This document shows positions 54,260 through 64,000 of a DNA stretch of 64,000 bases, piece by piece. Source of the stretch: Phytophthora colocasiae (lineage: Eukaryota; Oomycota; Peronosporomycetes; Peronosporales; Peronosporaceae). The notes below the pieces were generated by a model. That model made no database searches. It had not been told where the DNA came from and saw only the letters and a program-made list of their open reading frames with translations. The position numbers were made by a program, and so were the translations under genes. The stretch is taken from the NCBI GenBank assembly GCA_018806915.1, contig JAGKQI010000087.1, positions 1,240,001 to 1,304,000 of the forward strand, given 5' to 3'. The number at the start of each line of letters is the position of its first letter. Position 1 is the first letter of the stretch.

Positions 54260-56100
54260 TGACATGCTGCTAATTACGATTTTTGAGTGGAATATGGACG
54301 TTGCGCTGTGATGTGATTGGATATACACTGGATTATGGGAGAAAGGGAGATGTGGGACGAGGTTATGTCCCGTGCGACAATATGATGGATCTGTGGAAGA
54401 AAACTGCTGTATATATATTAACCTTCACCTGTACTGCAAAGGGGCCCAAGAGATCAGAAGTGTTCCTCGGAAAAGTGCACAAACTCCGAGAGACAATAAC
54501 ACTCAGTCTGATCACCGGACTTTCCCCGACGATGAGTGCCTGAAGGTTGGCAGAAAGTCTCTCAGAAGAATGTATCTCTGAGAGACCTCATCCCGTTGCC
54601 GTCCTGTGTGACGATGATGGTTCAAGGAATACAGTTATACCCGCAAGATACCAAGTATCGCGCACCGGACGTAGCGCACCCCGCGCATATCCCAACTGGA
54701 CTTCGTGCGTTGTAGCATACGTGCTCTGCACCCTGAAAACACTCATGGATTTCTGGTATCACGCATGGAAACTTTGATATCACACCATGAAGTCTGACGT
54801 ACATGAAGTCCGACGTACATGGAGTCTGACGTACATGAGTCTGATGAACATGATTCTGGTAAACAAGTCTGATGTGTCCGGCTTATACAAGCAATATTCC
54901 AGACATTTACCAGTTTCCGATGAACAGACTCCGACGTACAAGACTCCGATGATCAGACCTAAGTGTCACGACTCTGGTATTACGACTTGATTCCGGAGTA
55001 CATGGTTCCGATGAACATGTCTCCGACGCACATGATTCCAGACCCTGATGAACAGGATACCAGACTCTGACATTCTGAAGTCCACCCCATACTGAAACCA
55101 AGTGTACCCAACACGACCTCACGCAATCAAGTGAAACGCAACCTGCTCATCCCTGTAATGACATCATTAAGTGTCGACTCAACAAGATCCGCTGTACCGA
55201 CTACCATAGTGAGCCCAAGTGAAAGTTCCTGAGTTATACTGAGACCAAGTGTATATGAGACTATGGAAGATCGAAGACAGAGAGATACGAGATACGATAA
55301 CCAGAGTTCAATTTACCTTGTCACAAACAAGTCTATCTGCCTGCTGCTTCTTGTAAGTATTAGGCCACAACAAAGCTTTGAGTCGTGTGATCTCTCACCT
55401 ATCAAGCCCCTTTAGGTGGAGATCAGCGTAACGAAGAGACCTGAGAGGACCCACCTATTCCATTTACTAGTTGGGTCGTTTGTCTTGTCTCTAGCGGTAG
55501 CCCATTTCATATTGTACGTTTGGACAGGTTTTGGGAGCTAGACAGTCGCTCTCAAGACGCTCGGTAGACTGTTATATAACTGATAGTGTATTGGTTTATT
55601 TTCCCTCTATATTAGAGGGTGGTGCGCGAAAGTTACGGGATTACCAGACAGACCAGGTGTCTGGTGAACACTTCCCTAGTTGACCTGGAGAACTAGCCCA
55701 CTGCTCAAGGGCCAGGAAAGAATAAGAGCAGCTACATATTTGTATATCGGAACTCTATATTGCGGAAGTCTAGTGACAGGACTTCCCATTGTATTAATTT
55801 CTCTTTTGCTTTCAGAAATCTCTGGTGTACACAAGTGTTCACCGGAAAACGTTCGACTCCCAAGCGCTCCTGTGAGGATCAGAAGGACATCCGACGGTCT
55901 ACGCAAGGAACCCTCACTCTCACACACACTCTCACGTCCCCGGCGAGGGTCTCATTACCAAGATAACGAACCTACGAGGACAGCACAAGGTAACACACGC
56001 CCACCTTGCTGTGCGACTCTGGTATCACTACCGGTAGTCACACTTCCAGGTTCACTGTACGCCCCTGCACCGCGGTAAAAGTTGCACCGACTTCGCGACA
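54260..56100 (+). mobile_element. Solo LTR, type A
   Basis: 1841 bp from TGACATGCTG to TTCGCGACA, opposite in orientation to the A2 LTR at 34451-36316 and closely similar to it along its length. It holds the GTGCAC hairpin (54466-54490), the 10-bp stem hairpin (54557-54586) and the short-repeat array. It is not followed by the PBS found after the A2 LTR. The flanks GGAAA (54255-54259) and CTGCC (56101-56105) do not match, so no target duplication is visible. Confidence 0.85.
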
Positions 56101-56482
56101 CTGCCGCCAGTCCATTCTGCACCGTTCTTCTGCGAGGAAGAGGTGGTTCTTGGTCGATTCAGCTGTGAGTTAGACTGCTAATGGTGCTAGAAGGTCGCTA
56201 CGAACACGACCTTTGAGACGTAACGGCGTATCCACCGCGATCCGCCTATTGGAAGCTTGCAAAATGAAGGAAAAAACGCTCTGCACTTCGTTTACTTCCT
56301 TATTTGCAATAGTATTGAAGCGAACTGAAAATAACTGTAACTGGAGTTCAAACTTTCGCGCGCCCTCTCGACGAATTGGGAATACCGTTACATTGACTTC
56401 CTATCCTGAAAATTCATTCAAGCCATGCTGCCCAAATTATCCAAGTAAACTCCATTTACTTACTGCACCAATAATGAAACGG
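56101..56482. other. Region without a recognised gene
   Basis: About 380 bases between the solo LTR and the tandem duplication. A short frame at 56213-56500 has no known motif. Confidence 0.35.
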
Positions 56483-56996
56483 ACAAATGCAACGCAGTAG
56501 TAGCTTTAAGCCGAAAAGAAATAGCTTGCTGGAGTTACACCATTGTCATTTTTCATTATACCTGCGAAGATCTACAAGTTTAAAACGAAGAATTTTTCTG
56601 TGATCATATACCATACAGATCAGCTTCTGTACAACAGTACGGTTTGCTTCGGATCCCGTGATTAGATCAAGACCAACCATTGCTAGTGTACATGTACATG
56701 TACTTCAACCGAGCTCTGCGCACTGCCCACTTGACTACTACAAATGCAACGCAGTAGTAGCTTTAAGCCGAAAAGAAATTGCTTGCTGGAGTTACACCAT
56801 TGTCATTTTTCATTATACCTGCGAAGATCTACAAGTTTAAAACGAAGAATTTTTCTGTGATCATATACCATACAGATCAGCTTCTGTACAACAGTACGGT
56901 TTGCTTCGGATCCCGTGATTAGATCAAGACCAACCATTGCTAGTGTACATGTACATGTACTTCAACCGAGCTCTGCGCACTGCCCACTTGACTACT
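56483..56996. repeat. Tandem duplication of 257 bp
   Basis: 56483-56739 and 56740-56996 are almost identical (I see one difference, A/T at about 56525 versus 56779). The second copy runs into the MULE coding region. The near identity suggests a recent event. Confidence 0.9.
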
Positions 56997-56999
56997 ACA

Positions 57000-58843
57000 A
57001 TGTCCAACGCGTCTACTGGCCATCCTCGCACGCGCTCAATTACCTCAAAGGTGATGGCGGCCTGTATGGCTATCCACTCTATTCATCGCCACCACCCGTT
57101 GTAACGTCGATGAGTACACCCGAGCCACTTCACTCGATTTCTCCTGCTGTAGTAGACGTTCCAGCGGTGTTGACAAGCCTGCCGACCCCAGAGCGAATGC
57201 AACCTCCAAGCCCAGCCTCAACGGTAGCCATGGAAGAGTGGCTAGAGAGGTCGGACGATGCTACCGCTATGGACGATGTGGTGGTGACGGCGACAGCAGA
57301 ATTACTACCGCCTGAAGGAGACCTGAATCCACCGGAGCATCGGATTGCTTGTCACAACGCAAAGACATTCATCACCGTGAACGGCCCCTTCACGCGCTAC
57401 CATAAGTCTAGCATCAAGCTCTCATTCCGTTGCAGTTCATTTAGAACCTCAAGTGCAAGGTGAAGGTGTATTTCAACGTAGGGGCGTCTAGATACGACTT
57501 AGTTGGTGAGCACACATGCAGTGCAAGATTCGACGCAAGTTCACCAGTCACCGATGTCAGCGCTGGTATGCGTGACATCACGACAGGCTGGCCGTGACAG
57601 ACATGCGCATGCCTCCTGAAGAGATTTGGCGTCTTGTGAGAGAGCGATTTTATCTGGGCAACACTGACGAGATGCTACTAGGGTTAACGCGCGAACAAGT
57701 CAAGCGGCGTGCGCATCGTGTGCGACACACGCATTATGGCGGCAATTACCATGGCGTCGTCGAAGTACATCCACTGTCACTGACGTCGGTCGATGGATTC
57801 CTCTTTTTTTCAAGTTTCATCAGGTTTATATGTATGGTGTGAACTTGGAAAGGGTTATTGGCTGGGTACATCTAGTACTTTATGAACGACTGAAGTGCAA
57901 GAACAGCTCGCAGTTTATAGATGGAACATTTCGATGCGTGCCTCATGGATTCTTTCCGTGTATAATCTATATGGTACACGACTGCAGTTAAAGAACAGCT
58001 CGCTGTTTATAGATGGAACATTTCGATGCGTGCCTCATGGATTCTCACTGTGTATAATCTATATGGTACACGACTTTGCTACCGACTTGTGTTTGCCTGT
58101 CTCCTTCGTGCGAAGACCCAAGATATGTACTGAAACATGATCAACGATGTCGTCATTTCCTGCAACGAAAAGCTCCCACCTGAAACAGTTGTATGCAACT
58201 TTGAAAGTGCTTTAATTGATGGAGTGAGTGTTCATTTTAAGGACGCCCGTGTTGTCGGGTGTTACTTTCACTTTAAACAAGCGTGCAAGCGGTACATGGA
58301 GACAACGAATGATTGCGAGCGATGCAGTTAAGATTGAGATGGCACCGGGTTTCCGCGACCTTATAACGGTAATTCCACAACACAAGATTGGTGGACCCGG
58401 GGTTCGGTATGTTAAGAAAGATCGAAGTCAGGCTTGGAGCTATCGGTAGTGTACTCTAGAATGAAGTGGGAGAAGTTCTAGCGCTATTTCAAGAAGACAT
58501 GGCTTACGAAGTACAAAACGCAAGACTGTGATGTACACGATATTGATAAACCACTGGTCAGCCGCACCAACACCCTTTGGAGCGTTTTAACCGCGAAATT
58601 AACGCTGCTGTTGGTAGTCCACATCCGAGCTTGCCACGTTTCGTCAGTGCGATAGATAGACTTTCAACCCGTTACGCGCAGCGGCTTGAGGACACGTCGA
58701 AGTTGCGGTTAGCAAAGCGGCGCCGCCGCACACCGGAATCTTGCTACTTCCCTGATGACGTCGAGCTGTCAAGTGACGAGGAAGATGCAGATGAAAATGA
58801 AAATGGAGAGACACCGAGAGTAGTGACGATGTCAAGCGTGTAG
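57000..58843 (+). pseudogene. Mutator-like (MULE) transposase, degenerate
   Basis: A FLYWCH-like zinc-binding start (TFITVNGPFTRYHKSSIKLS, FRCSSFRTS, CKVKVYF in the next frame, EHTCSARF) is followed by MPPEEIWRLVRERFYLGN and LTREQVKRRAHRVRHTHYGG. The catalytic part shows LFIDGTFRCVPHGF (first Asp), VVCNFESALIDG (second position Asn instead of Asp), VVGCYFHFKQACKRY (CxxH motif) and LERFNREINAA (Glu). A 92-bp tandem duplication (57899-57990 / 57991-58082) and several frameshifts inactivate it. The C-terminus has a basic stretch (KRRRRTPES) and an acidic tail. Ends and target duplications were not found. Confidence 0.8.
57899..58082. repeat. 92-bp tandem duplication in the MULE catalytic domain
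   Basis: AAGAACAGCTCGC starts at 57899 and again at 57991. The unit covers the FIDGTFRCVPHGF segment and differs at a few bases. 92 is not a multiple of three, so it shifts the frame. Confidence 0.9.
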
Positions 58844-59579
58844 TGATAGATATCAATGTTCCAAGTAAATAAAGTTGTCAACGGGACGCTACACCACAAG
58901 AGTAGTTGGTGTTCCCGCTGTTTGATCAGCTGATCTGAAATTGATCTGTACAGGATATGATCAGATTAAAAGCGCACCGTTTAAAAAAAACATAACAGTG
59001 GCAACACCATTGCGTGAAGATACCAGCTCCTGCTGTATACTGTAGCTATAGCTTGGCATTAACGTACCTGAATTGAGATGCCAGGATCCTTGACCGGATT
59101 GTCAGTTACCAGTAACGAACCGTATTACGAAAGTATTTGTTGTCTTTGTTATACTCTTGCAAATTTTGTATCTTAACGAGCAAATCTTGTCGGGGTCCGA
59201 CGTAAATTTATGAAGATTACCGCTGAATCAGGTGAACAAGACTCAAGAGAGCTGACAGAAATGATGCGAAAGCTGATGGTGAGAGACAATGTAGACAAAC
59301 CAGCACATTCCGGTCAATGACATTAAGTTTTGATAGACAATAGATTTTGCTCTCACTTCAAAGTAGTGTTTTAGATCAACTATGTATGGCAGTTGCTGTT
59401 TCACTTAGGGCCGTTCATTTGGGATAGTGCATGAGGAACTACAAGGTAGTGTGCACTTGGTTCACTAGAGTGAAGGTCGTAGGTGTTCCTGCTTAAAATG
59501 GGTACACTCTATCTTGCTATCTTGCACTCCAATCCTCAGTCATTCGACAATTTCGCATCTTCGCCGCACCCGCTTCAAA
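58844..59579. other. Spacer between MULE and macrodomain pseudogene
   Basis: No gene recognised in about 735 bases, AT-rich. It contains a short imperfect inverted repeat (TGATCAGCTGATCTG) near 58924. The MULE 3' terminal repeat could be here but was not identified. Confidence 0.35.
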
Positions 59580-60521
59580 ATGACTCAAACGAAACACACC
59601 AATACGTTAACGAACCCGGAAGTTTGGGCTGTTGAGGGAGTCGTTCACTCCGTGTTGTTTTACCTGGACACGACCAGTCTTGACAATGTGGTCAGCTACA
59701 TTCAAGCAAAAACGGAGCTCCACGACTACCTCAAGACAGTGAACTCTGGATCAAACTGTCCGAGATGCACTTCGGTGGCCGACGACCGTCAGAGCTGCAA
59801 GTTGAACACCGTTCCTCTCCAATTGGCGACTGGGAATGGACCAACGGTGACTGCACATGTAGGAATTTTTACGCTCATTTGACGATGTGAAGCGCTTTGA
59901 TTCGATGGTGGCAGTCGTGAAAGGTGACATTGAACGTATCGACTTTTTCAACGACAAACCGCTGGACGGTATTGCCTTCCCAACGAATTCATATCTGCTG
60001 AATCCACATGTTGCAGCTGCAGGTGCAGTGTTCCGTCGAGCTGGAACTGCCCTTGAGCACTTTATTGGTGGCCAATCCTTCCGAGAGCGACTTGGTAACT
60101 GGGCGGGGTGGCTTCCAGTAGGCTCTGCGCTTGCCAGTCCTGGCTTCGAAGCTGGTGTGAAAAAGCTGATCAATTGTGTAGGCCCTAGTGTCAACGAAGC
60201 GCGTTGCTATGAGCTGTTAGCTACAACATACGAGAATGCTCTCAACTGTATGGTAGATGAAGATCTCCACTGCGTCGGGATGGTGTCTATAACCTTGGAG
60301 TCCCCTGTGCTCAAGGCGCCAAAGTGGCAATGCGAATGCTCCAGAAGTTTGCTACCACGCGCAACTGGGACGGCACTGTTGCTATAGTGTGCAACGAAGA
60401 GAGTGTCCTGCAAGCGTTCGCTGCCGAGAAGGCTGCTATGCTGAAAAACTTTAACGTTATCCAGCCGCTTCCAGCTGGTGAATTTGTGAGTATGTGGTCT
60501 GGCAACCACGAGTTGGCTTAA
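59580..60521 (+). pseudogene. Macrodomain (ADP-ribose-binding) protein, broken
   Basis: Starts MTQTKHTNTL (59580). The first frame (to 59880) is of unknown type; a frameshift near 59855 leads to the macrodomain: MVAVVKGDIERIDFFNDKPL, AAAGAVFRRAGTALEHF, GSALASPGFEAGVKKLINCV and CYELLATTYENALN. Near 60290 the frame breaks and the next piece resumes with NLGVPCAQGAKVAMRMLQKF and IVCNEESVLQAFAAEKAAML. The usual second phosphate-binding loop STGxxGxP has lost STG by a small deletion. Macrodomains bind or cleave ADP-ribose groups; this copy should not. Confidence 0.7.
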
Positions 60522-61446
60522 TCATTGCCGCGAAACGAAAGCATCAGCACCAAACGCGAGTAGCAGTCAGCAACCGTTGATTCATTGCAACAATCCACGT
60601 CAGACACATCCGATGACGGTCGAAATACATTCCAAACCGTTTCGTTCGATTGACAACCGTCGAATTCCCCACGTTCTTCAGTACGCCGCAACAACACCAA
60701 ACGATCCTTTTCTTGGTACCTTTTACCTACGCCGTAGATCACAATGTTGACATATTTCTGGGGGCTGAGCGTGTACGTGATCTCAAAAGTCATCGCCAAA
60801 GTATCCTTCACATCCTGAATTCGTACACTCTCAAAATCAGTGTCTTGGTCGGACATCATCATATGCGGAAAACCAATCGATCTGCACTGTCAAAGTACAA
60901 AATGCCATCCTTCCATTTCCTCGTGAGACTGTATGTCATTGGAACTGCGTTCTTGAACTCCAAATCAGCGAAAACCTCATCAGTTCGAGCATAATGTCCA
61001 TCCAGTTCAGCTATCAACGTTTTATGCAGCTTAGAGCTGCCAGGATCCTCATTCCGATCCATCGGTCTCCATGAAATAACATGGTTAGATAGATTATTTT
61101 GTAGTCTGTCTTGTAATAACGTTTGCATCTGCTGCATCAACCTCGCTCTGTCCACAACTTCTGCCCTCAGGAGTTTCTGTTGTTGCTCTGCTTCCACTCT
61201 CCGCTCCAATTGTCGTGTGGCCATTGCTTTCCATGCCCCTAACATAAAATATCCCGCCTGACTCGCCCTGATCTCCGCTTGAGCAGTCTGCAATTCTGTT
61301 AGTTGGCTGGACAGTTCACTCGGTTGTTGCGTTAACGTTTCTTTTTTCATTTTGATGCTTTTGACGATAGCGTAAGCGCCGTTTAGCAGCTTGGGCGTTC
61401 CGATTTGCACAACGTTTTTCACTTGCTGTTTTGCCATCAGATACAC
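60518..61446 (-). pseudogene. Oomycete START-like coiled-coil protein, frameshifted
   Basis: The frame 60859-61446 encodes a coiled coil (LSSQLTELQTAQAEIRASQA, RRVEAEQQQKLLRAEVVDRA, MQQMQTLLQDRLQNN) and then LDGHYARTDEVFADLEF, a landmark I associate with an oomycete-expanded family of bZIP-like/START-like proteins. A frameshift at about 60862 leads to the C-terminal frame (60518-60862): MTFEITYTLSPQKYVNIVIY, GVGKRYQEKDRLVLL, ETVWNVFRPSSDVSD. It converges with the macrodomain pseudogene. The N-terminal bZIP-like part usual in the family is not seen, so the start at 61446 may be truncated. Confidence 0.55.
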
Positions 61447-62513
61447 TGTTTTGTTTGTTTTTTTAGACGAATTAGCAGCACTTGATGAAGAATTCGCGTC
61501 TTCTTCCTTGTTGATTGGAGACTGATACGATGCGATAAGCTTTCGGTCTCCGCTAGCAATTGGTCGCTGGCCACGAGGAGCCCATCGTTGAAATTCGTAG
61601 GGACTCGCTCATGCGTCTCGAGGACGGCTTCAGGGATATCAAAATTTGATATCTATTATAGGGCCAGGAACTCGCTCACTGTCGTGTCGTCCTTGTGACT
61701 CATTTTTATTTGAAAGCAAAAAGTATTTATTTTATTGTGTACCCATACATTACCAGTTAGTGCAATGACGACGTTATCATCAAGCCCTCGTTGGCGTAGC
61801 CGAACTCCTTGCAGGTCTCAGCACGTCGAGCACGAGTGTGCGCGATCTCTCTGCGTTGATTCTGACGAAGCGTACCCCCCAACGAGCACGAAGAGTTTCT
61901 TGTAGAGTTCTCGGAGGGTTTGTAATGCCGCCATAACTTCATTGTGCCGTCCTACTTCGAGGCCTGCCACGAAGTCCTCGTAGCGACTGGCGAGAGTTTC
62001 GCCTGTGTCGTGGTATTCTCTACCTACTGCGCCTAGCTCCATTGACGCGGCACGTCGATGGAGCTGTCGAATGGACGACTACCGGATCTCAGTTGCCGGT
62101 TAGCGAACACGGGCGACCCGCGGTTACGATAGATATTATCTAGCCAAGTACGGAGCAACGACGCATGCGGCGCGCAAGATATTTAATCAGATCGTCACTA
62201 GAGCAGAAGTTGCCCCTGCGCGCTTAAGATGGTTCCGCAGAGCTCGCTCCATTGGAAATAGCAAGAAATGGGGTATCCCAATCGCGAGTTCTAGATCTTC
62301 TTCGGCCGGGAAAAGGAGAACGCGCCGCTACCGGGAAACGCTAACGCGCACACGGAACAGTTCGAGCTTATTTCAACCGACGTCGGCCCAGTTCGGTACA
62401 CAGGGATGACGACAGCAATACGGTTGTGCAGTAGTCCGCATTCCCTTGCTTGTCAGTTTAAGGCTTTGGAGCTGAGGTGTCAAAGCTAGTCAGGGCAACT
62501 TCAGTGGTACCTG
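61447..62513. other. Mostly unassigned region
   Basis: Contains a perfect 19-base palindrome (GATATCAAA A TTTGATATC) at about 61636-61654 and a 74-codon minus-strand frame (61818-62042, TLASRYEDFVAGLEVGRHNE, VMAALQTLRELYKKLFVLVG) that looks like a helical gene remnant of unknown family. The rest shows no coding signal I can support. Confidence 0.35.
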
Positions 62514-62651
62514 TACACCAGTTTGTTGGTCAACGCCTCCATCACGTACGCGTTTTACTACTTGGTGCTCTTTTACTTGGCTCGACGAGCACAGTTGGCC
62601 CCGCACAACCCCGTGCCTAAGTTCCTATCCTTCTCCGTGTGCAAACAACGT
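62514..62651 (+). pseudogene. TMEM184/Ost-alpha (DUF300)-like fragment
   Basis: A plus-strand frame reads SLLVNASITYAFYYLVLFYL, ARRAQLAPHNPVPKFLSFSV, then CK. The pattern N-x-S-x-T/S ... ALYxLVxFY ... L-x-P-x-x-P-x-PKFLxxK is typical of a transmembrane helix and following loop in the TMEM184/LAZ1 family of membrane proteins. Only this exon-sized piece is present; sequence on both sides is unrelated or out of frame. Confidence 0.5.
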
Positions 62652-62841
62652 CTCCATGCCATCACGTCTCGAACTTGTAGCTACGAGTCGTAGGTTGGTG
62701 GGTACCCGCTATGCCCGTGAGCTTCGATCGTGGTAGTGCGTGCCATGACTATATGAACATAAGATCACGACCCCATGGACCGCAAAGTGCCAGTGAACGA
62801 ACGCTAAGAGTGACCCTGATACAGAGTAGAAGTCTGAGTAA

Positions 62842-63014
62842 AGAGGAGATTCGGCCGCCGCTCAAGCTTTCGTAAAACAGCGCAGCTTCCTCAAGGAAGA
62901 ACGATCGTTGCTTGTTCAGCAGAAGGACTTGATGGCCCAGATCATTCGGCTGGAGCGCCAATTGTTTAATAGAAGTCAAAGCACGTTCAGAAAGGGTTTG
63001 CTCTACAGGGCGTC
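62842..63014 (+). pseudogene. Coiled-coil gene remnant cut by an LTR element
   Basis: Plus-strand frame DSAAAQAFVKQRSFLKEERS then LLVQQKDLMAQIIRLERQLF, a leucine-rich coiled coil similar in style to the START-like/bZIP family at 60518-61446. It runs up to 63014, directly before the TGTCAC start of the LTR candidate. No start codon identified. Confidence 0.4.
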
Positions 63015-63416
63015 TGTCACGATATCATCAACTACAAGCACATGGAACGCGATAATGGGTAGCGATCTGCCAACGTTTGTGGAGATCAAGCTGCAGCAAG
63101 CAGTCTGACCCGCGTGCAACGCAGTCATCTAGGATGAAGAATGCGATGTGCTTGAATTTAGATGTTGAAGTTACAGGCACCAAGGACTGGAATTGCCTAG
63201 GAGGACAGGACGAAGGTGCTAAACTCAATCTCAGTTTCGATTTTCCAGCGTACTCAACACATCAGCTCGACCCCCGATGCTGTACTTCCTCTAGTGCTAG
63301 TGCTACCATATCACACACTTTATTTTGTGACATAGTAGAAATTGCGAATCCTTCGCTGCGGTGGAGGGGGTCGAGATGCTGAACTAATGTGACATTCCCT
63401 GGTCGGCGAGGCGCTG

Positions 63417-63820
63417 ACGGAACTCAATCAACCCGTCCAGGAGAAACAACAAGTGCGGACGCCACAAGGAGAGCCCAGACGAGGCCAAGACCAAACAAGA
63501 GCGAACCGCCACACAAGGAGCCCAGATGCAAGTCGCAGAGACCAAGACCGCAGAGCCCAGAAGAGGCCAGAAACGGAGAGTCCAGACAAAAGCCACAGAG
63601 GCCAAGACCAAACGAGCACAGAAGAGCCCAGACGCAAGTCGCCGAGGCCAAGACCGAATAGAGCTGCCACGGAGAGCCCAGATGCAAGTCGCAGAGACCA
63701 AGACCGCAGAGCCCAGACGCACGACGCAGAGGCCAGAGACGGATAGTCCAGACAAAAGCCACAGAGGCCAAGACCAAACGAGCGCAGAAGAGCCCAGACA
63801 CAAGACGCAGAGGCTACAGA
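63417..63820. repeat. Minisatellite inside the candidate LTR element
   Basis: Short purine-rich units of the types AGAGCCCAGA(C/T)G, GAGGCCAAGACC and AAGTCGCAGAG alternate, with a longer repeat of about 156-166 bases (CCCAGATGCAAGTCGCAGAG at 63521 and 63677). All six frames are largely open, which follows from the repeat composition and does not show a protein. Confidence 0.85.
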
Positions 63821-63827
63821 AAATGAC

Positions 63828-63984
63828 CCCCTCGCTTGGAGGAGGGAATGTCACAAGAAAAACAAAAGCGCACAACCAGGCACCAGCAGACCGACACTTC
63901 GGATCAAGACAAAATCAGCCCTGAAAGTCAACCAAGCCAACCTCAACACTACCAGAGGCCCTCGCGTGGAGGAGGGAATGTCAC
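63828..63984 (+). repeat. Duplicated PPT-like sequence
   Basis: CCCTCGC(T/G)TGGAGGAGGGAA followed by TGTCAC occurs at 63828-63854 and 63959-63984, 131 bases apart. Only the second is followed by sequence matching the first LTR. Confidence 0.85.
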
Positions 63985-64000
63985 GATATCATCAACTACA

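Larger units (their letters stand above)
63015..64000 (+). mobile_element. Candidate non-autonomous LTR retroelement, cut by the window end
   Basis: 63015-63394 has LTR-like ends TGTCAC ... GTGACA. Five bases later comes TGGTCGGCGAGGCGCTG, a possible PBS (63400-63416). The internal part (63417-63967) is mostly a degenerate minisatellite. GGAGGAGGGAA (63968-63978) is a good PPT, followed at 63979 by TGTCACGATATC..., whose 22 bases to the window end are identical to the start of the first LTR (63015-63036). No gag or pol is present, so it would be a TRIM/LARD-like element of about 1.3 kb. Only 22 bases of the second LTR are visible. Confidence 0.6.

Noticed and set aside
63417..63820. Repeat array resembling a CRISPR
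   Set aside because: Units vary in length and sequence, there are no constant repeats with unique spacers and no cas genes, and it lies in a eukaryotic transposon context.
63384..63924. Long open frames on both strands at the right edge
   Set aside because: All frames are open because of the repeat composition; the products are Arg/Pro/Ser- or Leu/Ser-rich low complexity without domains.

Overview
The window looks like a transposon-rich stretch of an oomycete genome (Phytophthora or Peronosporales type). This is inferred from the mix of families: chromodomain Ty3/gypsy elements with a second RNase H, a Helitron, piggyBac and MULE remnants, a fungal-type multidomain fatty acid synthase fragment, a SANT/DUF6818-like protein and a START-like coiled-coil family typical of oomycetes. 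Almost every coding region carries stops or frameshifts. I see no rRNA, tRNA, CRISPR array or bacterial operon.

Layout. 1-311 is part of a 'type B' LTR. 312-8570 holds the 3' half of a minus-strand Ty3/gypsy element (A1: RT, two RNase H domains, integrase, chromodomain), with a long plus-strand (antisense) reading frame between its chromodomain and its 3' LTR. 8575-11764 is a gag-protease fragment of the same family in the opposite orientation. 11765-15567 is the decayed pol of another chromodomain element (element 3). 15970-16718 is a piggyBac relic without its catalytic core. 16899-16944 holds two adjacent perfect palindromes at a junction. 16945-36316 is a long minus-strand element (A2: 5' LTR, PBS, ORF1, gag, protease, RT, native RNase H, second RNase H, integrase). 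Its integrase is interrupted cleanly by a complete 7.56-kb Ty3/gypsy element (element C, 17951-25512, target duplication GACAC).

The right half continues with the C-terminal half of a piggyBac transposase (36317-37165), a fatty acid synthase pseudogene (37194-40203), a minus-strand coiled-coil gene that may be virus-like (40477-41241) and a Helitron (about 41512-49462) split by a solo type B LTR (46063-47735). After these come a 2-oxoglutarate oxygenase pseudogene (49783-50562), a SANT-like gene remnant (52077-52783), a solo type A LTR (54260-56100), a 257-bp tandem duplication, a MULE (57000-58843), a macrodomain pseudogene (59580-60521), a START-like gene on the minus strand (60518-61446), a TMEM184-like fragment and, at the right edge, a candidate non-autonomous LTR element filled with a minisatellite (63015 to beyond 64000).

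Most notable is the A1/A2 family. Read together, the copies suggest LTR - PBS - ORF1 - gag - PR - RT - inactive RNase H - active-looking second RNase H - IN - chromodomain - antisense ORF - PPT - LTR. This resembles plant Tat/Ogre elements. Its LTR also encodes a hairpin with a palindromic GTGCAC loop whose stem shows compensatory changes between subfamilies, consistent with an RNA dimerisation signal.
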